A stretch of DNA of 64,000 bases from Phyllobacteriaceae bacterium (GTDB lineage: Bacteria; Pseudomonadota; Alphaproteobacteria; Rhizobiales; Rhizobiaceae): NCBI GenBank assembly GCA_016711085.1, contig JADJTR010000007.1:124001-188000 (forward strand). The letters are read 5' to 3'. The position numbers and the translations under genes were made by a program. Shown here in pieces: positions 25,188-32,957 of the stretch (positions are counted from its first letter, which is position 1; each line of letters begins with the position of its first letter). Under the pieces are notes generated by a model that saw nothing but the letters and a program-made list of their open reading frames with translations, ran no database searches and was not told where the DNA came from.

Positions 25188-25609
25188 TGCGCCGCCGCCT
25201 TAAGCTTTTCAGCGCGGGCGATCGCCTTGACCAAAAGCATTTCCCATTCGCCGGCGTGGGCGTCGACGAAAGCGCCGCTATCGACGAGACCGAAGGCGGG
25301 AACGCCGGCGCCGGCCCGGCGCACCATTTTCAGCCAGACCGGGTTCCATTGGCCGAATACGCCCGGTTTGTGCAGATCGCGCAAACTTGCCGTTTCCATG
25401 GCGACAAACCGGATGCCCGCATCTTCGGTGCGCTGCTTCAACTCGGCGAAGGAGTCGCGCATGAACGCCTGACAATAGGGGCAGTCCTTGGCGCCGAGGT
25501 AAAAAAAGGTGACGCCTTTGGCGATCTCGGCTGGCGCGCCGTCGAGCGCGCGCGCCGGGCCGGACACCATAAGGCTGGCGAAAGCCAGAAGGGCGCGTCG
25601 GTTCAGCAT
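25184..25609 (-). CDS. Exported thioredoxin-like protein
   Basis: A 141-residue protein with a signal peptide (MLNRRALLAFASLMVSGPARA) and a thioredoxin fold. The active site CPYC lies in YLGAKDCPYCQAFM (about residues 42-49), and GVPAFGLVDSGAFV contains the expected cis-proline. It is smaller than DsbA and lacks its helical insertion, so it is closer to generic periplasmic thioredoxin-like or SoxW-type proteins. The C-terminal helix is basic. It overlaps the LysE gene by four bases. Confidence 0.75.
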   Translation of the reverse strand: MLNRRALLAFASLMVSGPARALDGAPAEIAKGVTFFYLGAKDCPYCQAFMRDSFAELKQRTEDAGIRFVAMETASLRDLHKPGVFGQWNPVWLKMVRRAGAGVPAFGLVDSGAFVDAHAGEWEMLLVKAIARAEKLKAAAQ

Positions 25610-25676
25610 GGTTCGTTTCTCCGCGCCCAATTGGGCCGATGCGAGGCGTGGGGTCAATGGCGTTTTTCCGGTCGCC

Positions 25677-26678
25677 TCAGCGCAACAGGAAACCGCCGCC
25701 GAGCGGATCGTCCGGCTCGACGATGAATTCCGCGCGGCCGCACCAATGCGAACGGCCGGAAACGCCAACCGTCACCGCTTGCCGATCCCCGCAGTCGAAC
25801 ACGGACATCACCCGGCCATCGAAGCGTGCGCCGGTGATCGATTCGAACACGCGGATCTCGCTGACAGCGGTCTGGCCCTTGGCGTGCATCGCGGCGAGAC
25901 GCGCCGTGACGCCGGACCCGGTCGGCGAGCGATCGACCTCGGAATCGGCGAAGACGCAGACGTTTTTCGTCGGCGCGGCACGGCCATCGCCGCCATCGGT
26001 CAGGATCGAACCGTAGAGGAATTCGAGATCGGCGGAATCGGGATGCGACGGGCGGTGGGCGGCGCGCACGGCGTCCGACAGCGCGGTGGCCGCGTCGACG
26101 AAATCGCGGATGCGGTCACGGCCGAATTCCAGCCCGAATTGGCAGCAATCGGCGAGCGCGTAGAACGCGCCGCCATAGGCGACATCGCAGACGACGCGGC
26201 CATGGCCGGGCAAATCGACGGCGAGGTCGGCAGCAGAAAGGAAGGCCGGCACGCTTTCGAAGGAAACGCCGCCGACCTTGCCGTCGGCGACCGCAATCTC
26301 GACCCGCACCAGCCCGCAGGGACATTCCAGACCAATGCGCGTCACCGGTTCGGTCACGGCGACAAGGCCTTTCTCCACCGCGTAGCGGCCGAGCGCGATG
26401 GTGGCGTGGCCGCACATGGTCGACCAGCCCTCATTGTGCATGAAAAGCACGGCGAGTTCGGCCCCCGGCAGGCTCGGCTCGACGAGGAGCGCGCCATACA
26501 TGTCGGCATGGCCGCGCGGCTCGAACATCAGGATGCGGCGCAGGTGGTCGTGATTGGCGCGGACGAAGGCGCGCTTCTCCAGGATCGACGCCCCCGGCAC
26601 AGGCGGCCACCCGGACACGACGATTCGCACCGGTTCGCCGCCGGTGTGCATGTCGTCGACGGTGAGGAGTGGGATCAT
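25677..26678 (-). CDS. Trans-3-hydroxy-L-proline dehydratase (proline racemase family)
   Basis: A 333-residue member of the proline racemase superfamily. True racemases and 4-hydroxyproline epimerases have two catalytic cysteines. Here the first is present, Cys89 in STMCGHATIALG, while the second is Thr253 in RSPTGSGVTARLA. A Cys/Thr pair is the known signature of trans-3-hydroxy-L-proline dehydratases, which give pyrroline-2-carboxylate. The family residues DDMHTGGEP and SHWCGRAEF are intact. An ornithine cyclodeaminase homologue, whose family includes pyrroline-2-carboxylate reductases, is encoded at 60122, far away but possibly in the same pathway. The start at 26678 has GAGGAG upstream. 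Confidence 0.8.
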   Translation of the reverse strand: MIPLLTVDDMHTGGEPVRIVVSGWPPVPGASILEKRAFVRANHDHLRRILMFEPRGHADMYGALLVEPSLPGAELAVLFMHNEGWSTMCGHATIALGRYAVEKGLVAVTEPVTRIGLECPCGLVRVEIAVADGKVGGVSFESVPAFLSAADLAVDLPGHGRVVCDVAYGGAFYALADCCQFGLEFGRDRIRDFVDAATALSDAVRAAHRPSHPDSADLEFLYGSILTDGGDGRAAPTKNVCVFADSEVDRSPTGSGVTARLAAMHAKGQTAVSEIRVFESITGARFDGRVMSVFDCGDRQAVTVGVSGRSHWCGRAEFIVEPDDPLGGGFLLR

Positions 26679-26733
26679 GAATCGGCTCGCAAACCCATAT
26701 TCGCGACAAGTATCGTTCGGCCGGCAAGGCAAT

Positions 26734-27123
26734 TCAACCGGGAGCACCGGCCTTATGGTCGCGATTGGCGGCGAGACGCTCACGGACGATGCGCGCCACG
26801 AGATTCTCCGGCAATGGCTTGTCGGGGGTGAAACGGATGGCGCCTTTGGACACCGAATAGAGGACAAGTTGTGGCTTCAGCCGTTCAACGGTCGAACCGT
26901 CCATCGGGAAAAACGACAAATGGCCTTTCGCCGCGCCGAAGCCGACCAGATGACCATGGTCGACGAAAACCGGCACGCCGTAAGCGATTGTCTCGACCGC
27001 TTGCGGAGCGGCGGCGCGAATGACGGCGCGCAGATGCTCAAGCGCCCCGCGCTGCGTCGCGGGCAGCTTCGCCAGCCAGGCGTCCACCGCTGCGCCGCCG
27101 GATTCGCCCGATCTCGCCATCAT
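26734..27123 (-). CDS. DUF1801 (YdhG-like) protein
   Basis: A 129-residue soluble protein. The pattern AVDAWLAKLPATQRGALEHLRAVI, then AVETIAYGVPVF and the motif GHLSFFPMDG, is typical of DUF1801/YdhG, a small fold related to frataxin-like proteins. Its function is not established. It is the last gene in a row with dut and a HAD phosphatase, with four-base overlap to the latter. Two ATG codons in tandem make the start ambiguous by one residue. Confidence 0.8.
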   Translation of the reverse strand: MMARSGESGGAAVDAWLAKLPATQRGALEHLRAVIRAAAPQAVETIAYGVPVFVDHGHLVGFGAAKGHLSFFPMDGSTVERLKPQLVLYSVSKGAIRFTPDKPLPENLVARIVRERLAANRDHKAGAPG

Positions 27124-27770
27124 TCCAGCCCCAACAACGAAGGCAGCCTATCCATTGAAAGGAAGACTTCGCCGCCTGCCGCCGCCAATCCGTCACGGTC
27201 GGAAAGCGGGTCGCCGGCGTAAGCCAGAACACGCATGCCGGCGGCGACGCCGGCGACGACCCCCGGAACCGAATCCTCGACAACAACGGCGTCTTCCGGC
27301 GCAAACCCCATTTTTTTGGCGGCATGGAGGAAAAGATCGGGGTGCGGCTTGCCGCGTTCGACCATCGACGACGAGTACAGCCGGTCGGCAAGAAGGTGCA
27401 GCAAGCCCGCCGCGCCAAGCGTCATGTGCATTTTGGCGATGGTGCCGGACGACGCGACGCAATTGGCCGTCCGGCTGGCGGCGAGCCTGTCGAGTGCCGG
27501 CCGGATTCCGGCGATGGCGTCGACGCCCCGGGAAAATATCGCCGGCAACTCGCTTTGCCAGCGTTCGGCGAAATCGGCGCCGAGATCGACGCCGTCCTCG
27601 GCCAGCAAGCGGTCTCGCACCGCCTGCATCGACAGACCGTTGAAGCGACGCCGGCAGGCGGGCATGGCGATCGGCAGGCCGGCGGCCGTGATGATTGCGG
27701 CCAGTCGTTCATTGGCCGGGTTTTCGGTATCGACGAGGACACCGTCGCAATCGAAAATGACCAGCATCAT
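27120..27770 (-). CDS. HAD-superfamily IA phosphatase
   Basis: A 216-residue hydrolase. Motif I is FDCDGVLVDTE (nucleophile and acid-base Asp), motif II is the Ser of CVASSGTIAK, motif III is the Lys of ERGKPHPDLF, and motif IV is VVEDSVPGV. The alpha-helical cap between motif I and II fits the phosphoglycolate/beta-phosphoglucomutase group. The substrate is unknown, probably a sugar phosphate or nucleotide. It overlaps dut and the DUF1801 gene by four bases each. Confidence 0.85.
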   Translation of the reverse strand: MMLVIFDCDGVLVDTENPANERLAAIITAAGLPIAMPACRRRFNGLSMQAVRDRLLAEDGVDLGADFAERWQSELPAIFSRGVDAIAGIRPALDRLAASRTANCVASSGTIAKMHMTLGAAGLLHLLADRLYSSSMVERGKPHPDLFLHAAKKMGFAPEDAVVVEDSVPGVVAGVAAGMRVLAYAGDPLSDRDGLAAAGGEVFLSMDRLPSLLGLE

Positions 27771-28222
27771 CCCGATCCCGTCGAGCCGAATCCGCCCGAA
27801 CCGCGCGCCGTTTCGCCGGCGATATTCGCCTCGACGATTTGCGCCTGCGCGACCGGGGCGATGACCAACTGGGCAATCCGCAGGCCGCGCGTCACGACGA
27901 ACTCTTCCGTCCCGAGATTGACAAGCAGCACCTTCACTTCGCCGCGATAATCGCTGTCGATGGTGCCGGGCGTATTGAGGCAGGTGACGCCGTGCCTGAA
28001 GGCAAGGCCGGAGCGCGGCCGCACCTGGCCTTCGAAGCCCGCCGGGATTTCAAGAACCAGCCCGGTCGGCACGAGCGCGCGGTCGCCAGGCGCAATCGAC
28101 TTGGGTTCGCTTTCAGGCACGGCGGCGCGCAAATCCATGCCGGCCGCGCCGGCGGATTCGTAGGCCGGCAGGGCCAGACCGGCGGCGTGAGGCAGGTGGA
28201 TGACGGGGATGCGGAGGGTCAT
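27767..28222 (-). CDS. dut: dUTP diphosphatase
   Basis: A 151-residue trimeric dUTPase, converting dUTP to dUMP to keep uracil out of DNA. The five motifs are visible: GAAGMDLRAA, RPRSGLAFRHG, NTPGTIDSDYRGEV, RIAQLVIAP, and the C-terminal RGSGGFGSTG that closes over the substrate. The ATG at 28222 is preceded by AGGAGA. It heads the dut-HAD-DUF1801 operon. Confidence 0.93.
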   Translation of the reverse strand: MTLRIPVIHLPHAAGLALPAYESAGAAGMDLRAAVPESEPKSIAPGDRALVPTGLVLEIPAGFEGQVRPRSGLAFRHGVTCLNTPGTIDSDYRGEVKVLLVNLGTEEFVVTRGLRIAQLVIAPVAQAQIVEANIAGETARGSGGFGSTGSG

Positions 28223-28253
28223 GGTTCTCCTATCCACGCGCCCTACGTTTCGG

Positions 28254-28724
28254 TCAAGCCGCCGCCGCTTTCTCGAGCGCCGCGATGTCGATCTTCCTCA
28301 TCCGCATCAACGCCGGCCAGACCTTGCTCGCCTTCGGGCCGGAGAGCAGCGCGATGGCCGGTTCGGGCACGATCTGCCACGACAGTCCGAAGCGGTCCTT
28401 GAGCCAGCCGCACTGGCTTTCGGCGCCGCCGTCCGCGATGAGCGCTGCCCACAGCCGGTCGGTCTCGGCCTGATCCTTTGTCCTGACCGAAATCGACACG
28501 GCTTCCGACAGCGGGAACATCGGGCCGCCATTGAGGATCTGGTACGGCGTGCCGGCAAGGGTGAAATCGACAACCATCGCCGATCCGGGCGTCCCGTGTT
28601 CGCTGCCTTCGGGATAGCGGCCGACCGTCTCGATGCGGGAATCGGGTATCAGCGCGACATAGAAATTGGCGGCCTCCTCGCCCTGATTGTTCATCCAGAG
28701 GCAGGTGCGCACTTTGCCGGTCAT
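28254..28724 (-). CDS. VOC-family protein (PhnB-like)
   Basis: A 156-residue protein of the vicinal oxygen chelate fold, 3-demethylubiquinone-9-methyltransferase-like/PhnB group. It starts MTGKVRTCLWMNNQGEEAAN and has YQILNGGPMFPLSEAVSISV and CGWLKDRFGLSWQIVPEP, the classic features. Function unknown; many members bind small compounds. A strong GGAGG ribosome site precedes it. It belongs to a minus-strand set with two SRPBCC genes and a second VOC gene under a TetR regulator. Confidence 0.85.
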   Translation of the reverse strand: MTGKVRTCLWMNNQGEEAANFYVALIPDSRIETVGRYPEGSEHGTPGSAMVVDFTLAGTPYQILNGGPMFPLSEAVSISVRTKDQAETDRLWAALIADGGAESQCGWLKDRFGLSWQIVPEPAIALLSGPKASKVWPALMRMRKIDIAALEKAAAA

Positions 28725-28737
28725 GGTCTTTCCTCCT

Positions 28738-29205
28738 TCACAAGGTTTTGGCCAGCGCCTCGAGCTGGTCGGTGACCGCCCCCCATCCGTCGAAAAATCC
28801 CATCTCCTCGTGCCGTTGGCGGCCGGCGATGGAGAAATGGCGAACCACGGCGCGGTAGTCCGTCTTTCCCGCGCCGGCGTCGGCGAACGTGACGATCGCA
28901 ACGATGAACGGATGCTCCGACGGCTCCCAGGCCTTCGAAAAGGCGTCGGTGAAGACGATTTTCTCGTTCTCGACAATCTCCAGCCAGACATGGCGGATCA
29001 GCGATTTTTCGCCATCGGGACCATGCATGTCGGCATGGCTGTAGCCGCCGGGGCGGAATTCCATTTCGGCGACAGGGATGAACCACGGCTTCGGCGTGAA
29101 CCATTGCCGGAGCAGCTCGGCGCTGGTCCAGCAGTGGAAGACCTTGGCGCGCGGCGCATCGAGAATGCGATGCAGGACCAGTTCGCGGTCGGCGGGAAAA
29201 TCCAT
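28738..29205 (-). CDS. SRPBCC (AHSA1-like) protein
   Basis: A 155-residue START-like protein. The pattern ELVLHRILDAPRAKVFHCWTS, LRQWFTPKPWFIP and HEEMGFFDGWGAVTDQLEAL marks the AHSA1/activator-of-Hsp90-like group. These cytoplasmic proteins form a hydrophobic cavity; no substrate is known. It is one of two paralogues in the cluster (see 29472-29945), sharing the same end (…LAKTL), and lies 13 bases before the PhnB-like gene. Confidence 0.85.
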   Translation of the reverse strand: MDFPADRELVLHRILDAPRAKVFHCWTSAELLRQWFTPKPWFIPVAEMEFRPGGYSHADMHGPDGEKSLIRHVWLEIVENEKIVFTDAFSKAWEPSEHPFIVAIVTFADAGAGKTDYRAVVRHFSIAGRQRHEEMGFFDGWGAVTDQLEALAKTL

Positions 29206-29230
29206 GTCTTTGCCTCAATACGGATGGGTC

Positions 29231-29461
29231 TCAGGCGTCGTTTTCCGACTTGAACCCCTTGAACAGGGCGTAGAGCGCCATGGCGTGGCCATGGCCGAGA
29301 CCGAATTCGGCTTTCAGCCAATCGGTTACCTGTCCTGCTTTGACGCCCGGCTTCAATCGACCCTTTTCGGTGAAACTCTTGGCGTCGGCGAGCGCGCGGA
29401 ATTCCTTCGGGGATTTGCCGGTCTTCGCCTCGATATTGTCCATGTAGGCCTTGAAGGTCAT
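29231..29461 (-). CDS. DUF4287 protein
   Basis: A 76-residue protein beginning MTFKAYMDNIEAKTGKSPKE, matching DUF4287, with LKPGVKAGQVTDWLKAEFGL and GHAMALYALFKG. These short helical proteins are often found fused to or next to SRPBCC proteins, as here. The ATG at 29461 is chosen because the domain starts there; a longer frame adds residues belonging to the next gene's overlap. Confidence 0.82.
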   Translation of the reverse strand: MTFKAYMDNIEAKTGKSPKEFRALADAKSFTEKGRLKPGVKAGQVTDWLKAEFGLGHGHAMALYALFKGFKSENDA

Positions 29462-29471
29462 GGCGCGGGCC

Positions 29472-29945
29472 TCACAGCGTTTTCGCCAGTTCTTCGAGCT
29501 GGTCGGCGGCGGCGTTCCAGCCCGGATGGAAACCCATCTCCTCATGCGCCTTCATGTCCTCATCGCTCCAGTGGCGGGCGAAAGCGACGTAGCGCGTACC
29601 GCCGCCCGGCGCGTCGGACAGCTCAATTCCGCCGACCATGAAGGCCTTGTTGGAGGGGACCCAATCGCCGACGAAGGCGTCGGTGAACAACAGGCGTTCG
29701 TTCGGGACCACGTCGAGATATTGCCCGGGATTGGGGTGGCGCACGCCTTCCGGACTTTCCATGACCACCATGGAGGCGCCGCCCGGGCGCAGATCACCCC
29801 TCGCCTCGACCGTTTTCCACGGCTTCGGCGTGAACCATTTCAGTATCAGCTCCGGCTCGGTCCAACAGCGCCAGATGGCAATGCGCGGCGCATCGAGAAC
29901 GCGCTCGATGCGCAATTCGCGGGGGTTCGGCGACTTGTCCGACAT
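29472..29945 (-). CDS. SRPBCC (AHSA1-like) protein, second copy
   Basis: A 157-residue START-like protein, paralogous to the one at 28738. It shows LRIERVLDAPRIAIWRCWTE, LILKWFTPKPWKTVEA and HEEMGFHPGWNAAADQLEEL. The ATG at 29945 is used; GAGGGAGA lies upstream. It lies between the DUF4287 gene (10-nt gap) and the second VOC gene. A tandem duplication of an SRPBCC gene within the cluster is the simplest explanation for the two copies. Confidence 0.85.
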   Translation of the reverse strand: MSDKSPNPRELRIERVLDAPRIAIWRCWTEPELILKWFTPKPWKTVEARGDLRPGGASMVVMESPEGVRHPNPGQYLDVVPNERLLFTDAFVGDWVPSNKAFMVGGIELSDAPGGGTRYVAFARHWSDEDMKAHEEMGFHPGWNAAADQLEELAKTL

Positions 29946-30004
29946 GGTTTTCTCCCTCTTTTTTCCGCCCGCGGCCAATTCAAGGTCGGGCGCTCAGGCG
30001 CGGC

Positions 30005-30424
30005 TCAGCCGGGCATTTTCGAGCCGGCGAAATTGATCATCCACGGCGTGCCGTATTTGTCGGTGAACATGGCGAAGGCGTCGGCCCAGAAGGTTTCGCC
30101 GAGCGGCATTTGCACCTTTTCGGCGTCTTTCGACAATTCGGCGAAGACGCGTTCGGCCTCGGCCATGGTTTTCGGCGAGACGTTGACGGAAAATCCCTGC
30201 GGCTTGGCGTACCATTCGCCCGGCGCATCGGAGGCCATCATGATGGTGGCGCCGATCTTCACCGCCATGTTCATCACCAGATTGTCGCCTCCGGGCATGC
30301 GGCTGTCGGCCGGCCCGTCCTTGTTGAGGAACACGCCGGTGACTTCACCGCCGAGCACGTTTGCATAATGGGTCATGGCTTCAAGGCAATTGCCGTTGAA
30401 ATTGAGATAGACCGTCGGTTCCAT
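30005..30424 (-). CDS. VOC-family protein (PhnB-like), second copy
   Basis: A 139-residue protein of the VOC fold, beginning MEPTVYLNFNGNCLEAMTHY and ending with FAMFTDKYGTPWMINFAGSK. It has the PhnB-type LNKDGPADSRMPGGDNLVMN stretch. It follows the TetR gene by 11 bases, so it is probably the first regulated enzyme-like gene of the cluster. Its exact activity is unknown. Confidence 0.86.
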   Translation of the reverse strand: MEPTVYLNFNGNCLEAMTHYANVLGGEVTGVFLNKDGPADSRMPGGDNLVMNMAVKIGATIMMASDAPGEWYAKPQGFSVNVSPKTMAEAERVFAELSKDAEKVQMPLGETFWADAFAMFTDKYGTPWMINFAGSKMPG

Positions 30425-30435
30425 GGTGTTCTCCC

Positions 30436-31062
30436 TCAGGATTTCTTGTCGTTGAACAGCAGGATCACGTAGCGCTTCAAATGATCGACCATGTCCCGGG
30501 CAATTCCAGGGCCGCCTTGCGCTTTCGCCAGAATGAATGCGCCCTGCAGCGCCGCCTGGGTGAACTGGGCGAGGCTTTCCGGCGTCCAGTCGGCGCCGGA
30601 GCAGCGCGCCGCTTTCGCCGCGGCGATGTCGGCGACGAGCGTGGCGGCGTGGCCGAAGATCGACGCGCCGGCGGCGGCGCTGATCGCCGGGCTGGACAAA
30701 TGCGTCTCCTGGGCCAGCGTGCCGGCGAGACAGGTGAACTCGTCGGTGCCGCCGGCCAGGATCGCCTTGCGGAACTCGATGTAACCGAGAATGCGGTCAT
30801 AGGGGTCGGGAAGGGCATGGTAAGGCGCGCTTTCGAACAGGCCGCCGGTCACCGCCGACCAGTGTTCGGCCGCCGCGACGGCCAAATCCTCCTTGCCGGC
30901 GAAATGATGGAAGAAGCCGCCCTTGGTCAGCCCCGCCTCGGCGCAGACATCCTCGACGCGTGTGGCGGCGTAGCCCTTCTGGCGGAAAAGTTTCAGCGCC
31001 GCATCGAGAATACGGCGGCGGGCGGCCACGCCCTTGCCGGGCGGGAGGGTTGCGGTGGACAT
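30436..31062 (-). CDS. TetR-family regulator
   Basis: A 208-residue repressor with an N-terminal helix-turn-helix (RILDAALKLFRQKGYAATRV, then GLTKGGFFHHFAGKEDLAVA) and a C-terminal ligand domain of the TetR_C type containing CLAGTLAQETHLSSPAI. A near-palindrome typical of TetR operators lies just before its start. It sits between an ABC exporter operon upstream and the VOC/SRPBCC genes downstream, all on the minus strand, and may control either or both. Confidence 0.85.
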   Translation of the reverse strand: MSTATLPPGKGVAARRRILDAALKLFRQKGYAATRVEDVCAEAGLTKGGFFHHFAGKEDLAVAAAEHWSAVTGGLFESAPYHALPDPYDRILGYIEFRKAILAGGTDEFTCLAGTLAQETHLSSPAISAAAGASIFGHAATLVADIAAAKAARCSGADWTPESLAQFTQAALQGAFILAKAQGGPGIARDMVDHLKRYVILLFNDKKS

Positions 31063-31072
31063 TTCCGAAACA

Positions 31073-31090
31073 TACCAACCGGTCGGTTCT
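31073..31090. promoter_or_regulatory. Probable TetR operator before the TetR gene
   Basis: TACCAACCGGTCGGTTC contains the half-sites ACCAACCGG and CCGGTCGGT around a central CCGG, an imperfect palindrome of the kind many TetR repressors bind. It occupies most of the 30-base gap between the ABC gene stop and the TetR start. Confidence 0.55.
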
Positions 31091-31092
31091 TG

Positions 31093-31821
31093 TCAAACGC
31101 TTTGTCCGGCCGGCGCGACGCGCGTCTCCTCCTCGATCACGCCGTCGCGCAAATGGCAGACGCGATCGAAATAGCCGAATATCTTTTCGTCGTGGGTGAC
31201 GGCGATGATGGAAGCGTCCTGTTCGGCGGCGAGCTTGCGCAGAAGCTCCATGACGATCTGGGCGCGTTTCGAATCGAGCGCCGCCGTCGGTTCGTCGGCG
31301 AGAATGATGCGCGGGCTGTTGGCCAGCGCCCGGGCGATGGCGACGCGCTGCGCCTCGCCGCCCGAGAGTTTCGCCGGCATGGCGTCGCGGCGGTGGCCGA
31401 TCTCGAGATAATCGAGCAGTTCGACGGCGCGCCGGCGGGCGGCCGACTGCGAATGGCCGGCAAGCTCCAGCGCCACCGCGACATTGTCGGTGGCGTCGAG
31501 AAACGGCAGCAGATTGTGGGCCTGGAAAATGAAGCCGATCTTTTCCAGCCGCAGCCGGCGCAGATCGTCGCGCAGCCATTTGCCATTGTCGAAGACGCGC
31601 TCGCCGTCGAGGTCGAGCGCGCCGCCCGAGGGATCGATGATGCAGCCGATGACATTGAGCAACGTCGTCTTGCCCGAACCGGACGGGCCGAGCAACGCCA
31701 CCACTTCGCGCGGGAAAATGTCGATCGACACGCCCTTCAGCGCATCGACTCGCGCCGCGCCCTCGCCATAGTGCTTCGACACGCCCCTCACCGAAACCAG
31801 CGGCGTTCTTTCCTGCGCCAT
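31093..31821 (-). CDS. ABC transporter ATP-binding protein (MacB/DevA type)
   Basis: A 242-residue ATPase with Walker A GPSGSGKTT, Q-loop FIFQAHNLLPFLDATDN, signature LSGGEAQRVAIARAL, Walker B ILADEPTAALD and the switch His in AVTHDEKIFG. The sequence belongs to the LolD/DevA/MacB group that works with FtsX-like permeases. It is the last gene of a tripartite exporter (adaptor, permease, ATPase), one base after the permease gene. Confidence 0.9.
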   Translation of the reverse strand: MAQERTPLVSVRGVSKHYGEGAARVDALKGVSIDIFPREVVALLGPSGSGKTTLLNVIGCIIDPSGGALDLDGERVFDNGKWLRDDLRRLRLEKIGFIFQAHNLLPFLDATDNVAVALELAGHSQSAARRRAVELLDYLEIGHRRDAMPAKLSGGEAQRVAIARALANSPRIILADEPTAALDSKRAQIVMELLRKLAAEQDASIIAVTHDEKIFGYFDRVCHLRDGVIEEETRVAPAGQSV

Positions 31822-31822
31822 G

Positions 31823-32956
31823 TCAGCCGCCCAGGGCCGTGGCCGGATCGACCTTCAGCGCGGCGCGCACGCCGAGCCCGCTCGCCAGCAGGCAGACGGC
31901 GACGATGACGATTCCGAGTTGGGTGACATTGTCGGTATCGAGGACGATACGGCGGGGGAAGATGTCCTTGATGGCGACGATGAGGGCCCAGCCCATGAAG
32001 AAGCCGATAAGGCCGAGCGCCAGCGCTTGCTGGACGATCATCGCGGTGATGGTGCGGTCGGGCGCGCCGATCAGCTTCAGCGTGGCGATCTGCTTCAGCT
32101 TCTCCATCGTCATGGTGTAGATGATCAGCGCGATGACGACGGCGGAAACCGCCAGCAACAGGCCGGTGAACAGGCCGATCTGGCGGCGCGCCCGATCGAT
32201 GTGCGAACCGGTGAGGATCGCCTCCTGATCGGCCTGCGCGATGGCGCTCAGGTGCTTCCAGCGGGCGATGCCGGCGGCGACCGCCTCGACCGAGGCGGCG
32301 GGCGCGAGGCGGGCGATGACGGCGCTGACCGTGTCGATGCTTCCCGAACCGGCGCCGCGCGCCGCTTGCAGTCGCACCGCGGCCGGATCGAGTTCCGCCT
32401 GGAATTGCTGGGCGTCACGCAGCGTGACGAAGGCGGCCGGATCGCCGCCGGAACTGACGTGATAGGCGGTCAGTCCGACGACCGTGTAGCGATCGCGGCC
32501 AAAGGTCACGACATCGCCGGGAACCAGTTTCGACGAACGGTCGGCGACGATCTCGAAATGGCTGCGGCCGAGGCCGCGCCCGACGATGATTTCGGCTGGT
32601 CCGCCCGGCCGGCCGGGTTCGTAGCCGATGACGTAGAGGCGCATTTTGCGCCCGCCCGCGGTCGCCTCGACGCTCTGATAGGTGACGCTGCCGGCCGCGG
32701 TGACGCCCGGCATGCGGGCGACGGCCTCGCGGGTGTCGCCGGGAATGCGCGAGGATTCGGCGAAGGGGCCGCGCGAATTCGCCTCGACCACCCAGAGATC
32801 GACATCGGGCGTGCGCGCGATGGTCAGCGCATCGACGACCATGCCGCGATAGATGCCGATCATGGACAGGACCACGCCGAGCAGCAGGCCGAGGCCGACG
32901 CCGGTGAAGACGAAGCGTCCGGAATTGTGGCGGATCTCGCGCCAGGCGAGGTTCAT
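31823..32956 (-). CDS. FtsX-like ABC permease (DevC type)
   Basis: A 377-residue permease with one N-terminal helix (MNLAWREIRHNSGRFVFTGV), a large periplasmic domain (about 45-255), and three C-terminal helices forming the FtsX domain, including YTMTMEKLKQIATLKLIGAP. The topology matches DevC/MacB-type mechanotransducing transporters, which move substrates from the periplasm or outer leaflet. It is separated by one base from both the adaptor and the ATPase genes. Confidence 0.87.
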   Translation of the reverse strand: MNLAWREIRHNSGRFVFTGVGLGLLLGVVLSMIGIYRGMVVDALTIARTPDVDLWVVEANSRGPFAESSRIPGDTREAVARMPGVTAAGSVTYQSVEATAGGRKMRLYVIGYEPGRPGGPAEIIVGRGLGRSHFEIVADRSSKLVPGDVVTFGRDRYTVVGLTAYHVSSGGDPAAFVTLRDAQQFQAELDPAAVRLQAARGAGSGSIDTVSAVIARLAPAASVEAVAAGIARWKHLSAIAQADQEAILTGSHIDRARRQIGLFTGLLLAVSAVVIALIIYTMTMEKLKQIATLKLIGAPDRTITAMIVQQALALGLIGFFMGWALIVAIKDIFPRRIVLDTDNVTQLGIVIVAVCLLASGLGVRAALKVDPATALGG

Positions 32957-32957
32957 T

